64,000 nt of DNA from Chlorops oryzae (GCA_020466095.1 CM035806.1:144092920-144156919), one strand, 5' to 3'; shown: positions 49,030 to 62,025, counted from the first letter of the stretch. The notes: a model not told the origin generated them from the letters alone. Numbers and translations are program-made.

Positions 49030-49073
49030 TTTAGATTTGAATTTTTTTTTTGTAGAAAGTGTTTCAAAATGCT
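49030..49073 (-). other. 5' UTR part of the ZNF706-like exon 1
   Basis: A minus-strand acceptor (TTTCCGCAG before 49073) lies 44 bases upstream of the ATG. A matching strong donor (ATTAG|GTAAGTTATAG at 51871) ends a candidate first exon beginning near 52000, implying a 2.8 kb leader intron that contains several MITEs. Confidence 0.5.
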
Positions 49074-49326
49074 CTGCGGAAATAAAAGTTTATCATTAAA
49101 AAAAATATACTTATACTTTCAATTCAATAACTTAATTATAAATGAATCGACAGCTTAGAGACGAAGAATGTTTTCATTAGACAAGTATCGGATTTTGTGA
49201 ACGGCATTATCCGTTATATGTATCTAAGGGAGCACTATTTAACTTTTTCTTTGGCAACATTTAAAATCGTCTCTTCAAATCTCAACTGGATGGATTTAAT
49301 AAAGTATATTCTGTGGATGTAACAAT

Positions 49327-49613
49327 CCCTGTAGTAATGAAATGGTTTCGGTGTAAAAAGGACCGGACCTAGATAAGTCCCTATAGGACCACCGCAAATT
49401 TATAAGAAATACGACCGATCTAGGGATAACCTTTATCGGACTCACCCTGGTCTAGTCGCAAATTGAGCGTCGTTGGGTGTGTTCAGACAAAGGAACTCAT
49501 TCGCAACCAACCCAACACGCTAGTTGCTTTTCAATGACAGCCCTATATTAAAAGAGCTGAGTTGAATGTATGGAAAGGCGATCGACCCAGGACAGGTCCG
49601 ATTTACTGCAGGG
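49327..49613. mobile_element. MITE, CCCTGTAGTAATG family, copy 2
   Basis: CCCTGTAGTAATGAAATGG ... ATTTACTGCAGGG, collinear with 24208-24555 but about 60 bp shorter. Confidence 0.78.
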
Positions 49614-50139
49614 ATGGCACTACCACAAGTCTATACTAGTATATAAGCTTATGTTGAGACAACAAACGCGCAAATGATAAGAAGAGTGCTTTAACCTCAA
49701 CACTGTCCTTGTAGTCTATTATTTTGCAAGCATTAAGAAACCAAAATTTTTGGTCTTCTAGATGAAAATTAACCATAATGATAAATTGATAAAATTTTCA
49801 TCGCTTTCTTTTTGGTCAATATGCATAGGCGTGATTTCAAAAACTAAAAATTTAAATAAATAAAACCGGAAAAAAATCAATCCTTTCAGGTGGTCTTGCT
49901 TCATAATAGCTGCAACAGAAACCACAGCACAGCATGATGTAAACAAGTTTTCGGTTTAACATTCCGCACAAATCAACGTTGTAAAGCATTTGACAAAGAA
50001 ACTTTCACAATTTTGATTTTCTTTTGTCTCTTTTTACAACTGCCCTAGAAGATGACCAAATGTATAAAGAAATTATTGACAGAAGGCCTCTCTATGAGTA
50101 ATTTTCAATTGATATTTTCCAAACTCTGCGTAAATATTA

Positions 50140-50712
50140 GCAGACCCTAGTACTGGAGGTACCCTTAATAATGGACCGATCAAGAAATTTTTTTGGAAGG
50201 ATGCTTAAGGCTACAAAGGCAGCATAAGTGCCAAATTTCGTTCAAGTCCCATTTGAATTTCGGGTGTAGGAGACAATTTTCGAAAACCGCCCTTCTGTCA
50301 CGCCCACTTTTACAATTTTTGGAAATAATATTACCGGCCTTTTAATATGATCAAATATAAAATTTTATCAAAATATCTTGAAAAACTTCGATTTTAGAGC
50401 AGTTTTTGTGATTTTCATAACAGACCCTAGTACTGGAGGTACCCATAAAAATGGTCCGATCGGGTCCACTGTCGAACTTGTTCTTACTTATGTCCCCGTG
50501 AGCACGCATACCAAATTTTGTGGAGATAGCTCAGCTCCTTCGATAAGATAACTGTATACAGACAGACAGACGGACATGTCTAAATCGAATCTCCTGGTGA
50601 CGCTGATCATTTCTATATATATTTTGTATGGTCTATCTCGACTGGTTCTGGGTGTTACACACAACCACACAAACGCAATATACCCTGGACACAGAGTGTG
50701 TCGGGTATAAAA
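50140..50712 (+). repeat. Helitron/DINE-1-like repeat fragment
   Basis: Contains two copies of CAGACCCTAGTACTGGAGGT (50145, 50424) followed by ATGGWCCGATC. It then has CAGACAGACAGACGGACATG and ends in GTGTCGGGTATAAAA, preceded by ATATACCC. This tail is a common signature of DINE-1/INE-1-type fly repeats. The inverse of the CAGACCCTAGTA block occurs at 63885-63935. Confidence 0.5.
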
Positions 50713-50884
50713 AGAGAATTTTAGTCTCGAGAAAAGTAAATTTCCCGGGAATATTCAGAATCGGGTTGATAATAATATGAAAATGAGACTAACGAAGGCT
50801 CGCTCACACTTAGGAAGAGTTTAATTCTACCTTAACGTCAAGATTCATTTGAATATGGAATTCTCTATTTTTAAATAGTTAAAC

Positions 50885-51214
50885 CAAGGTTTATTTAATA
50901 AGGTGATAGCAGTTCTACAACAAGTACAACTCGACAAAAACAACAGGGAGGTTTTTTATTGTGGCGAGTACGTTCAAATGTCAAATACATGTTGCTCTGA
51001 GTACAGAAATGTCAATATCAACTAACGTAAAAACAAATTTGTAAACAAACAGCATACTATGTGACATTTAAATTTGAGATTTAAAAACAAAATCAACAAA
51101 AAAAAAAAGCGGAAAATAATAATATAAGAAGCACATATGTAGAACTGCTATCACCTTTATTAAATACACCTTGAAGACATGTGCTAGTAATATCACCTTA
51201 TTAAATACACCTTG
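50885..51214. mobile_element. CAAGGT MITE, second copy with doubled right end
   Basis: Left CAAGGTTTATTTAATAAGGT; two right ends, CACCTTTATTAAATACACCTTG at about 51154-51175 and another ending at 51214. Flanks AGTTAAAC / GGTTAAAC match at 7 of 8. Confidence 0.7.
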
Positions 51215-53032
51215 GGTTAAACTTCCCACTCTTCGAATTTAATTGTCATTTAAAACTTCCTCTTCCCGCTCTCCTCTCTCCCACAAACGCCGAATTTTTG
51301 AACGATGTTGACGTGCGTGTAAACAGGCGCATTGTTAGAGACTGCAAGGAATCGCTCGCATGAATTTCATACAGAAAAACTCTCATTTTTCGCCCCCCGC
51401 CCTGGAAGAGGACAAATTTCAATTTTCTTCTTAAATCATTTTCATTGCTTGAAGAATGCTGCGAGCACATGGCAAAAATTTACCGCTACATACAACAAGA
51501 GCCATTGCAATATTCACGTCTGAACGTTTGAAGAGAAACGTGGGGAAATTGAAAGAAAAGAAAAACGTTATTGGCGAGTAAGCAATGTCTATTTATATTT
51601 GATAACAAATCAGCAAAGCTATTTCTTATACGGCGAGATAATTTCTGGAAAATCCCTAATCATTTCACTTCATGCATATATGTGTATGTACATAATTGAT
51701 TTAAGAGTTTTTCTTTTATTGTCACAATTTTGCGATAGACGAGTTCATTGCTTCCCAATTTATATGCACAGCAATCGAAGGCAAGATTTTTTTTCTTTTT
51801 TTTTTTCTTTGCCAAAAAACGAATGCAAAGAAGCCAATGCCAGCGAAGCGCCATTTTCTTCTATAACTTACCTAATTAATTGTTGTTGAGAGAGAGAGGA
51901 ATGATGCTGTAAGTTCCTCGTCAACGAATCACTTTGAATTTCCGAATTTTTCTCTTAATTCGTTTCAGCGGGAATTTTCCCACAATTTCGTCGTCCGGAA
52001 TTTAGCGTTTTAAAATCGTAAATGGCTTTCCTTTTTTTTTTGATTTGTTTACGTTTCTTCTCGTGGAAGTGTCGTCGTAAAAAAAAAACTCTGAACGCAC
52101 TCAAATGACTCAGTTCACAGAGTGTTTTGTGTACCGAAAATTTGTATATGTTCGAATAGGTACTCGGTACATATGACTCTGTTTATCATACTTCCTCTCT
52201 TGAATGCAACATTAACAGTGGGACTCCACGTGCTTTGATTAGTTCATGCATACCATCTGTCAAATTTTATGGTATGCGGATGGCAGCAGGCAGTGAGATT
52301 TTTTTGATTGGGCAAATTTCGGTATGCGATGGAGCATTTGAAAATGGCGTTCAACAAGAAAGAAAAAATAAAATTGGAAAGGGATGCAAAATTTGTTAAA
52401 TGAAAAGTCAAAAATAGAAAACACCGACATTATAGGTAAATCCGTTCTTGCAGAAAAGGGAAAAGCATAATTTGGAAGTACACTTCCTTAAGGATATTTT
52501 GTGGGGAGAAATGGAGAAAACTACAAAAACTTTTGCAGAATGAGAAATTTGACAAATTTGAAGCCATTCTTTCATGTGCAATCGATTCTTTTGTCGTTAT
52601 AGCTTCGATAATTCCATAAGTATTCAAATTCCTGATAAAAATTTATTAGTTTGAAAATTTTCGACGCCCTCCACTCCTTTTTAAGAGAATTCTTTTTTGC
52701 GTGTTCTGACAAAAAAGGCTGTCAGAAAAAATTAGCATGGTTGACGCTAGATTTTGCGTGAAATTTCATTAAAATCCGCCAAATTTACACCAGAATAACT
52801 GTTTTCTGCGCCAAATTCGTCCGAAATTCGCGGAATAGCGAAACTCTGCTAAATGTGGCAGCCCTGGTAGCTATATCTCGCATGCTATCTGCTATGATCG
52901 GTCTCCATTTGCGATCTATCGCATACTTTCCATCGCATACTATGAACCATGTTCTGAAGAGTTTAGAATCACATAACGTTATTCGAAATCGCTCTAGCAA
53001 TCCATACAAATCGCAAAATACTACTCCATACT
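51215..53032. other. intergenic and candidate leader exon
   Basis: Includes the candidate 5' exon (minus) upstream of 51872. Otherwise no gene; repeated GCATAC/ATCGCATAC words around 52260-52940. Confidence 0.4.
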
Positions 53033-53176
53033 ACGTACTCCCATACAACGTACTCCCATACAACGTACTCCCATACGAACGTACTCCCATAGAACGTACT
53101 CCCATACAACGTACTCCCATACAACGTACTCCCATAACGTACTCCCATACTACGTACTCCCATACAACGTACTCCC
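53033..53176. repeat. 15-bp minisatellite
   Basis: About nine imperfect tandem copies of CGTACTCCCATACAA, some lacking one to three bases. Confidence 0.9.
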
Positions 53177-53366
53177 AACGCACGTGGAGACCTTAAGTAA
53201 CGTAACTTTTGCTACGCTGCCCCTCAAATGGATACATTTTTGTGAAAAATCGATATGTCACTAAATTAGAACATGAAGCCTGAATTCCAATAGCGCATGA
53301 GCTGCGCTGAAATTTCAAATATATGGAGACGCACGCACACGCACGATTTTCCCTATTACGGACCTC

Positions 53367-54102
53367 AAGTGCCATTTCCAATAATGCGTCAGCTGCGTTG
53401 CGTCAATTGACGCAAATTTTCGAAATATGCAAGCATATGGGAGCAGTACAAATCAATTGTGTGCGTGCGGACGCAGCGTCAAATTTCCGAAAAGTTGAAT
53501 ATTTCACGCAGCGTGAAATTGTGACAGCTATTGAAATCGAAACAGTTGTGCACTTCAAAACAAAGCGAGGAAGATACTCGACGGTCACACCTACGAAACA
53601 TGTTTCGAAAACGTCCCATTTGAATGCATGAAAAAGAAAGAGAAACAAAGATTGTTTCGGAACATCCAACAAACAACCATCTCTTTTCTGCTCACGTCTT
53701 TCTCAACTTACAAATTGTTTCAAAACATGTTTTCATACGTGTGACCGGCGAGTTAGTCGAAATGTTTCAAATAGTATTGTGGAACTACTGAGTACTTACT
53801 TTCGAATACTTCGTACTTGTGAGAATACTTTTCACTGAAATATGAAGTGCATATTGAAGTATGCACTTAATTCTTATCATTATTTTATCGTTTAAATTCA
53901 AACTTTGGTTCATATATTTTCAAACGTCTCAAATACAACCCTAAATAAAAAATGTAGCGAGTCGAGTACTCTTCACAATTGTGCTTCACTAAGAATTCTC
54001 GAGACAACCCATAAATTCACGTACACGCGCTATTGGAAATTGTTTTGTTTCAAGTACTTGACGTAGCGTCATGTGTCTGACGCATAATTGGAAAGGGCAC
54101 TT
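53367..54102. mobile_element. 0.74 kb TIR element
   Basis: AAGTGCCATTTCCAATAATG at the left, inverse (ATTGGAAAGGGCACTT) at the right; GCGTCA/TGACGC motifs recur throughout. The interior 53627-53760 is shared with 7553-7685. No transposase frame. Confidence 0.65.
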
Positions 54103-54178
54103 CAGTTTCTTTGTCTGAAGTCATGAACACAAGTTCCGGAACTTAGTTCGCGGGTAAGTTGCTGTTCACATTTGGCGA

Positions 54179-54302
54179 CAAATCACCAGCGACACAGTTG
54201 GTTTTGATGGCGAGGGACGCACGGGGAAGAGAGAAAAACACTCCCATACCACTTTCCCGAACGTCGCTCACCGTCAAACCAACTGTGTCGCTGGTGATTT
54301 GG
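54179..54302. repeat. 124 bp foldback
   Basis: AAATCACCAGCGACACAGTT, then GGTTTGA, with its inverse complement at the right end; loop about 65 bases. Confidence 0.8.
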
Positions 54303-54495
54303 TGATTTGCCGCCTATTGTGATCAGCGACTGAGGGTCGCAAGAGATGAGGAGATTCTGTGCGCGCGGTTGTTCAGTCGTCGGTTTGCGAAAGTCTCCTA
54401 TCACGGGTCGCGGAGTGCTCAGTGAGTTCGTTTTTATAAGAAGAAGTCGTTTCATTCTGCGTATCAAAATGCATCGTTAGAAATATGTTGATAAG
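54303..54495 (+). other. candidate first exon of a plus-strand gene
   Basis: GC-richer leader-like sequence with initiator-like TCAGTCG (54371) and TCAGTGAG (54419), ending at a strong donor GATAAG|GTGAGT after 54495. A four-codon upstream frame is at 54470. No matching downstream exon is recognised in the remaining 9.5 kb, so the body of the gene may lie to the right of the window. Confidence 0.35.
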
Positions 54496-54694
54496 GTGAG
54501 TCACTTGTTTTTATTATTTCCGTTCATTGTGAGGTTTCTTTTGATGAATATAAAAAAGCTTTAGTTTTATCGGACGAAAATGAAAATGCATTCTCGAAAT
54601 TGTAATGTTTCTTAATTTTGTTTTTAATTTTAAATTGTTCAAGTGTTTAACTAACAGCAAAAAAAAAAAAAAATCCATGCAATACAGCTGGTGT

Positions 54695-55265
54695 CAGCGT
54701 TGCCACTGACAAACTTTTTTTCTTACCAAATATTTTTCGAAATCCTACCAAAATCGATTGCAGCCTACCAAAAACTATAAAAAGGAGTTTTATTGCTTAA
54801 AACTTTTGGGTGTATTTTCAATAACAATAACTTTATATATTGTGTTTACTCTAAAAAATTCAAAATTGCTTCAAAATATTATATAAAACTACCCATTTGA
54901 ACTTCATTTGGCACATTCAAGCGACAAAAGTGATTATATTCTTCACTTGTCGCTACGTCGCCCATGCTTTAATGCACGTAAGCTCCTATTGCATTAGCTT
55001 TGCTTTCTATCTATGCACTTCTATGGAAAAAAGGAGCATGAGAGACAGAGATAGATGGATATGAAACATGCTCTTCCACATCGTTCAAGGTAGGGTCGAC
55101 AAAATTCGATGCGTATTTTTTGGTAACGGATATGTTAACAAATGTTTTTAGTAAAAATGAAAAAACTTCCGTAATCCTACCAAAATCCGATTCAACCTAC
55201 CAACCTACCAAAGAAAAAAAATACCTACCTGCTTTGGTAGGAAAAGCCCAAAAGTGGCAACGCTG
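54695..55265. mobile_element. hAT-like element, 571 bp
   Basis: CAGCGTTGCCACTG ... AGTGGCAACGCTG ends; CTACCAAAA motifs repeat just inside both ends. Flanks GCTGGTGT / CCTGGTAT agree at 6 of 8. Confidence 0.65.
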
Positions 55266-55304
55266 CCTGGTATCTTGATCTGAGTGAGTGTGGTCATTGT
55301 AGGG

Positions 55305-55938
55305 TAGGGATGGGCAAAAAACATCGATGTATCAAAACATTGATATTTTTAAAACGATATATCGAAAATTTATACCGATATTTTTGCTCGGCGATATATC
55401 GTACATCGATATACTTTTCCCGAAATCGAAAGCGATATTTTGTATATGTCTGTCGTTGTAAACATGTGCTTCACACGTATTCCTCTTGGATATATAGCGG
55501 CATTTTAATCGTTCATGTCTTATCTTATCGTATCATATCTTATCATTCCATCTGAGAACTCGAAAACGTCATTTTGTACACTCCAATTTTGTCTAAAATA
55601 TGTACCGTGTACTCTGTTCTAAGCAAATACCTACGGGACCGAAAGATCTGTCCGCTTAACAGAGGTGTTCGCTTGAAAGGAAAGATTTGAGAAGCAGGAG
55701 CATTAGAAACTTCCTGAAATCTGTCAGTTTAGAGTAGTGTCCGCTTAGGAGGGTTCTCCTTAAGCAGAAGGTACACTGTACTGTATTTAGTACAATAGTC
55801 CTTTTAAATTGGTATTTATAATGTCGATATATCGAAAACTCCATATTTCTCCCCCGATAGTATCGTTTCAATTTAGATGCTTTTTAAATAAATCGATACG
55901 ATATATATCGATGTATTTTCCCATTTTGCCCATCCCTA
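55305..55938. mobile_element. hAT element remnant, 634 bp, with nested MITE
   Basis: TAGGGATGGGCAAAA ... TTTTGCCCATCCCTA ends and ATCGATAT-rich subterminal DNA; flanks TTGTAGGG / TTGTAGGC (7 of 8). A CGCTTAAC/CACTGTA pogo-like MITE (about 55612-55790) interrupts it. Confidence 0.75.
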
Positions 55939-57084
55939 TTGTAGGCAATGTTGTGTGAGCCAGGTGGCGGGGGATGCTGCACTGGCGTTGGGGCATAAAA
56001 CCTTTATTAATTTTGTATTGCATGATACACCAAAAAAGCTGCAAAATATTTTTCGTCCACTACATTGTTTTATTAAGGCTTGAAAAATAGTTATAAATAG
56101 TTTTCCATCAACAAATTAATTATGTTTTAATTTTTCTTATCAGAAAGCATATATAGCTTTGTATGCAATAGAGGGTTAAATGAATTTATTCTATGAAATG
56201 AACGCTTACAATAACAAATTATGAAAAACAAAAAAATAAAGAGAAAAGAAGTCGACATTTTAAATGAACTGCGATCTCTCATAGCCTTATTCATAGCCAT
56301 ATTGATTTTGTATGGAAATTTTGAATTTTATAAGCATTTTAGTTAACAATGTTTCTATGCCTGCTTTCCAATAGCACAGGAATTTCTGCGCAGCAATTTA
56401 TGCAGATGTTCAACACATCAAAACACATCGAATCAAACTCAATCAACCGCGCGTATAAAAATTCAAAAATATGAATTTCCATATCCGAAGATTTCATTTA
56501 TTAATAGATGTTTTCTTGCACTTTCTACAATAATATCACAAAACTTAAGACGGAACTCTACTGATATTAAGCTTTTTCCCTTAATTAAAAAAAAAAACTC
56601 CACTATTTGAAATGTTTTGCGGTAAAAAAAATTAAACCAAAAAAATTCCTTAAAATGGGAAAAAATCTCTCGATTTGGCATCACTGTGCGACAACACAGT
56701 ATGTGATAGATTTGCAGATAAATTTTTTAGAGAAAAAATATTGTTTTTTTTTTCTTCTTAATTCCCATTCATTGTTATATAAAATTACATCCAAATCAAA
56801 TAATTCGAAATCAAATTCATTAATAATTTAAATATAGCTTCTTTAAATACGCGCCAAAAATATACGCAATGCATTTAAAAAAACAAAACAATGAATTTTA
56901 TTTCGTAAAAAGCAGAAATGGTCCTTTTGGGAGTACTCTTGAAGTACTCGCTTTTGTACCTAAATAGCGAGTAGTTGTTTTCCAATGTTTTCGCTACTGG
57001 TTTGTTTTTGTTCCGTGGTTGACTAAAATCCATGGTTGACAAACTTATATTTACTCCATATTCGAGTATGAAGTAAATGATTTA
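55939..57084. other. intergenic, AT-rich
   Basis: No gene, RNA or clear repeat recognised; several poly-A/T runs. Confidence 0.4.
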
Positions 57085-57395
57085 GGCCCGATATTACAGT
57101 GCATACTTAAGTTAAGGAAGCTTGAAGACTTAAGAACACCTTAAGTGTCAAGCGGTTTAACAGTCAATTTTTATCCAACACTCACGAAAATTGTTTTCGG
57201 CAGGCAAAATTTGAAAAGCCTATATTTTTTATTTATACTTTTTTAAAATTCGTAAAATTAGTGAAATTCCTTCATTAAATTAATTGGAAAACTTATTTAA
57301 GGAGCACTTAAAATTTGTACTGTTAAAATGCTTTACAGACTTAAGCTTTACTTAAGTGCTAAGGAGACCTTAAGTATGCACCGTAATATCGGGCC
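57085..57395. mobile_element. MITE with TTA TSD
   Basis: GGCCCGATATTACAGTGCAT and inverse ATGCACCGTAATATCGGGCC; flanked by TTA (57082-57084, 57396-57398), matching the PIF/Harbinger target. CTTAAG repeats fill the TIRs. Confidence 0.8.
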
Positions 57396-57669
57396 TTAAT
57401 CTACGAAAAGGAGAAAAAAAATAAACAGAAAAACAAGACTTTTTCTCAGCATACGTTAATTTTAATTTTGTAAAATAGGTAAAAATTTAAATTTTCCCAA
57501 AATGACAAAGACGTAACAAATAAAATTAAACATTGGAAATTGTGGATTAGGGTGTTATTGGTGACATAAGAAAAATTTTTGAAAATTTTTTCTCAGCTCT
57601 AGTTTTGGAGCTACCATAGATTTTGTGGGAAATCTTCAGCTTAACTTTTGCGGAAAAAAATTGATATTA

Positions 57670-58647
57670 GGGGAGAGGTGTGTACCTTGGACCGATTGTA
57701 CCTCGGTCTGAGTGTAGATTCCCGCTCAACCACTGCATATACATGCAAATTTTCTTCTATGAAATGTTCCACTCACGCTGCTATTTGACTTAAGTTTGCT
57801 GTATAGTGTCAAGCTATACAGACAAGTGGAAAAAGGCGAAAAAATTTTTTTGTGCAAAACAGTATTTTTTTTTAAGGCGAATGCAAAAGCTTTGGTGCAC
57901 AGCTCAATCGAAATTTTCGAATTCTACAAATAAATCATAAAAATTTTACTTATTTTCAAAACATAGCATGAGTTCTTCTTCTGTTTTAATTCCAAAATAT
58001 GAATTTTTAGATGATATTTTTTAAAACAACAAGAAAGTGTACCTCGGACATATGCTTACAAGTGTTCCTTGGACCGGTCCAAGGTACAAATTTAAGATGA
58101 ATATTGGCTTGCTGTTTCTTATTTTGATCGAATTTAGAAAATTGTCTCTCTTTTCTTCAGAAAATAACGAAAGATAACGAAAAACCATACCGAAAAGAGT
58201 TTCGAAAGAAAAGATTCAATTTCAAGATGATTTATAGAGCCTGATTTAAGCGTAGAAAATGATTCAACCATCTCAAGCCTTTTGCGCCGAGAAAAAAGGA
58301 AGACTTAAATACTTTCCATTTTAAACAATATGACATATGCAAATAAACGAGTATTTTTAATTTCTTACATACTTGCTACGAATTTACTCCTTTTATTTTA
58401 TGCGGTCCAAGGTACACATACCAAAGGACCATGGTACACTTGCATGGTGTGCCTTGAACCGTTTTGGATTGGTATGGTAAAAGTAGTTTTTCTATTTATT
58501 GGTAAGGAGGAGAAAAATAAATGACTCGTCATTTAATGTCGGAAGGATATGAGAGAACTTATATAAAAGAAAAACTAAAGAAAACATCCTGCAAAATTTT
58601 CTAGATTGAAAAATGTGAAATCCGGACCAAGGTACACACCTCTCCCC
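57670..58647. mobile_element. 978 bp TIR element
   Basis: GGGGAGAGGTGTGTACCTTG and inverse CAAGGTACACACCTCTCCCC, TA on both sides. TGTACCTTGGACC words occur five or more times inside in both orientations (57703, 58040, 58079, 58407, 58431). No transposase frame. Confidence 0.78.
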
Positions 58648-58989
58648 TACAACTCTTCAAAGTCTTTGCCAACTTTGAGTGGACGTAGGCACAAAAAGTA
58701 CGTGGAAGTGTTACGAAGTTAAACTTTTCCAACTTCGGGGCACAACAGAAAGCTAAATTCCGAATTTGAGTACCGTGGGTTCAAAATTGTGGATTTTAGA
58801 AATCCCGTTTTCTGTTTGAGGGGTTTGGGGTGGTTCGATTTCAAAAATTTTTTTTGTTCTCAAAGCCTTTTAAATATTGTTTTGAAATCTAAAAATCAAT
58901 ACACATATCAAATCAATCTACATAAAAGAAAAATATAACATCCATAGAATTTATATATCTTTCGGACGTATTTTCGTATATGTATATAT

Positions 58990-59590
58990 ATTCGCAAACT
59001 TGTGGTATAGAGATCTAGTTGAGACGCAAACTTTTTGGTATAGATATCTAGTTGAGACGCAAACTTTTTGGTATAGAGATCTAGTCCAGACGCACACTTT
59101 TGATATAGAGATATAGTCCGGACGCATACTTTTGATATTTTTCAAGTAAATGTAGAACTCGATTACTTTCGGTGGAAGCTTCGATTCTACCGAATTTTAG
59201 CACCTCATGGTTCGATTTCAAAAATTCGTCATATCTGGGTATAAATTCAATTTTTATTCGAATTTCGAATATTCGAATATTCGAATATCGAATTTACCCA
59301 TCCCTAATTTCCCCTCGATCAGTTCGCGTCTGAGCTAGGTCGATACAAAAAGTTTGCATCTCAGATATACCAGTTTGCGTCTAAGCTAAGTCGCTACAAC
59401 GGAAGTTTGGGTATCAGGTAGCTCAGTTCGCGTCTGCGCTAGGCCTCTATACCAAAAAGTTAGTGTCTGAACTAGATCTCTATACCAAAAGTTTGCGTCT
59501 GAACTAGATCTATATACCAAAAAGTTCGTGTCTGGACTAGATCTCTATACCAAAAGTTAAAACTAGTTCGCGTCCGAGCTGGAATACACT
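58990..59590. mobile_element. foldback-like element with tandem-repeat arms
   Basis: The left arm (58990-59140) has about four 33 bp units built on GGTATAGAGATCTAGTTGAG. The right arm (59320-59590) has about eight units of the inverse complement (TGAACTAGATCTCTATACCA). The centre has ATTCGAATATTCGAATA palindromes. Tandem units within inverted arms is the layout of FB elements. Confidence 0.65.
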
Positions 59591-61750
59591 GAAAAAAATA
59601 TTAAACTACTATTTGCTTTTTTGTGAAATTGTTAATTTTGAATTAACTTTTTTGAGCTGACATATAATTTTAGATTTTCTCGCAATGCTTTGAAAGGTTT
59701 GCGTAAACATTCAATACACACACACACATAAACGAAGCAAAATGCAATTTTTTAAAGCGCAAAGTCCAATATTGCGATAGCTCTGTACGGGAGTTTTTAG
59801 CAACCAATATTTGAAAGAAAAACTACCAAACTAGTTTTTCATTTTTTTTTGCAATGTTTATAAATATGTATGAGCTTATAGCTGAATTTTATGGCCTTTT
59901 GGCTTCAAAAAGAGGGAATAGCTTACAAAATGTTAGTTTGTTGCCAGATTTTTAGAAGAATATTCCCCTGAATGTCTCAAAACGAGGCCAAAATTGCGTA
60001 CAATTTAATTTTGAAGTCTCTGAAGTTGAAAAACTTTAAACTCTCAATAAGAATGTACAGGAGTCCCTTTAGAGAATTGAAAATATATAAGCATATGAAC
60101 GGAAAAAACACTCCTTTTTCGATGACTATTCCGACCTTGCCTCAAGCCTCGGAGAGGGAATATTTAAAGGCGATGATTACTTAAGAACTAGAGGATCTAT
60201 AAGGATGAATATACGCAAAAGTGTGAACATCTTTCAAAGCCTCACACACTTACACAGAATTATAATCCTTAATAGTGTTTGACTAAACAGTCCGCATGCA
60301 TTTGCACCGTTTCTATTTTAAAGGAAAATTTCACAATGTCACATTGCCGAAAGTATAAAATATGTCACAAGCCAAGCGACCCAGAATATGGCATCCCAGC
60401 AAATGCATTTTAATTTGCTTAGCCGAATTACTTCCCGTGGCATGCAACCAAGCAAAAAGCTCAACTTTCCGGTTTCTTCTTTCGCCCCTCACTACTTTTC
60501 ATGCACATACATACACATACCGCCATACATTGCATCGTTTCATCATTGTTCGTCCTTGATGCCTCGTGTCCTTTTGGTAAGAGGCGAGAAAAATCTGACG
60601 AATCGTTGCGGGGCAACAAAACCAACGTGGTCATGCATGGGATCAGTGTTTTCGTCTTCCTAAAATGCCAACTAAATTCCGTGTGTTCGCATCCATATTG
60701 TTGTTGTTGTTGTTGTTTTTATTATTGTTACTGCTGCTATTGTCATTGTGCATCACATCCTCGATGCAAGCCCCACAACTATTTTTTCCCCGATGGAATG
60801 TTTTCCGGTTTCTCGGCTAAAATTCGGTTGCGCCTTGAAGCGGATTTGTGAAAAGCTGTTTCTCATTCCGTTATACGTAAAAGTGTACGTGGCTTTGTAA
60901 ATATTTATTTGAAGTTCTAAGCAGAGGCGAAAAGGACAGCTCTGAATGAGTTTCAATGCGGTTTCATGAAAAAATTTTCTACTTCTAATATCTCAGTGAT
61001 ATAAAATTGTATTTCTCCAAATGGGCTGAGAGATGGTGTATAAAAAAAAAACTCTCTCGTGTATCCTTTGAAAGGCTTTATTTTAACCTGACGTTTGCTT
61101 CCGATTCCCTACGAATGAAAAATAATTGTATATATGTACATAACATATGTATATGTACACTTTATTCCATAGAAACATTAATCATACGCCCATAAACCGC
61201 AATGGAACTTGCTGTTCGAAATAGTCTTGTCTGAAGTTTTGGCATTGGTTCTACTTTCTCCATTGCCGCAAGTGGCGCGTGCGCCCAACTTTGCACCGTT
61301 TTTCTCCAGCACACTTCCTGTTCAAATTTGACAAACTAATCTAGAATATGTCACTCCAACACCGCAGCACACTGAAATTCATCAAAAATCGTGGCGAAAA
61401 CCGAGGGGATTGAATATAAAGAAAAAAAAAAGGAAATATTAGGAGTTTTAAGATGATTACCAAATAAGATCGAGCTGTCACTTAGAGTGAAAATTGAATG
61501 ATTTTATTTGGGTCATTTTTTTCAGCTGAAGTATCACATGCAAAAATCTGACTGCCGTGCAAACCGCAAACATGTGGAAATTGTCAAGCATTCCATTTTA
61601 TTCGTTCCATTCATGGTATTGGGTTTCCTCTGCACAGTGGACTGCTCTTAGGTGAATCTCACTTCTATGTCTCAACTATCTGGGACATCTTTTAATAATC
61701 ACTACTTAATATACACAAACTTACTCAAACAACAGTAAATTATCTTCAAG
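59591..61750. other. intergenic
   Basis: No gene recognised. A TTG trinucleotide run at about 60702-60720, otherwise unique-looking AT-rich DNA. Confidence 0.4.
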
Positions 61751-61855
61751 CTTCTTTCTTAGCTCTCCTTCTTTCTCTCTCTCACTTGAATTTCTCACCT
61801 ATTCTGCTTCTTTCTCTCAGTAATTCCTGCACTTCTCTACTCTCATCTCTTTACT

Positions 61856-61948
61856 TTCTTACTTCTTCTTTCTCTCTCTCTTTCTTCTCTCTTCTCTCTC
61901 TCTTCTCTCTTCTCTCTTCTCTTTCTCTTCTCTCTTTCTCTCTCTTCT

Positions 61949-62025
<77 letters not shown>

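Noticed and set aside
53033..53176. CRISPR-like array
   Set aside because: Units are tandem with no spacers, in a eukaryotic genome; it is a minisatellite.
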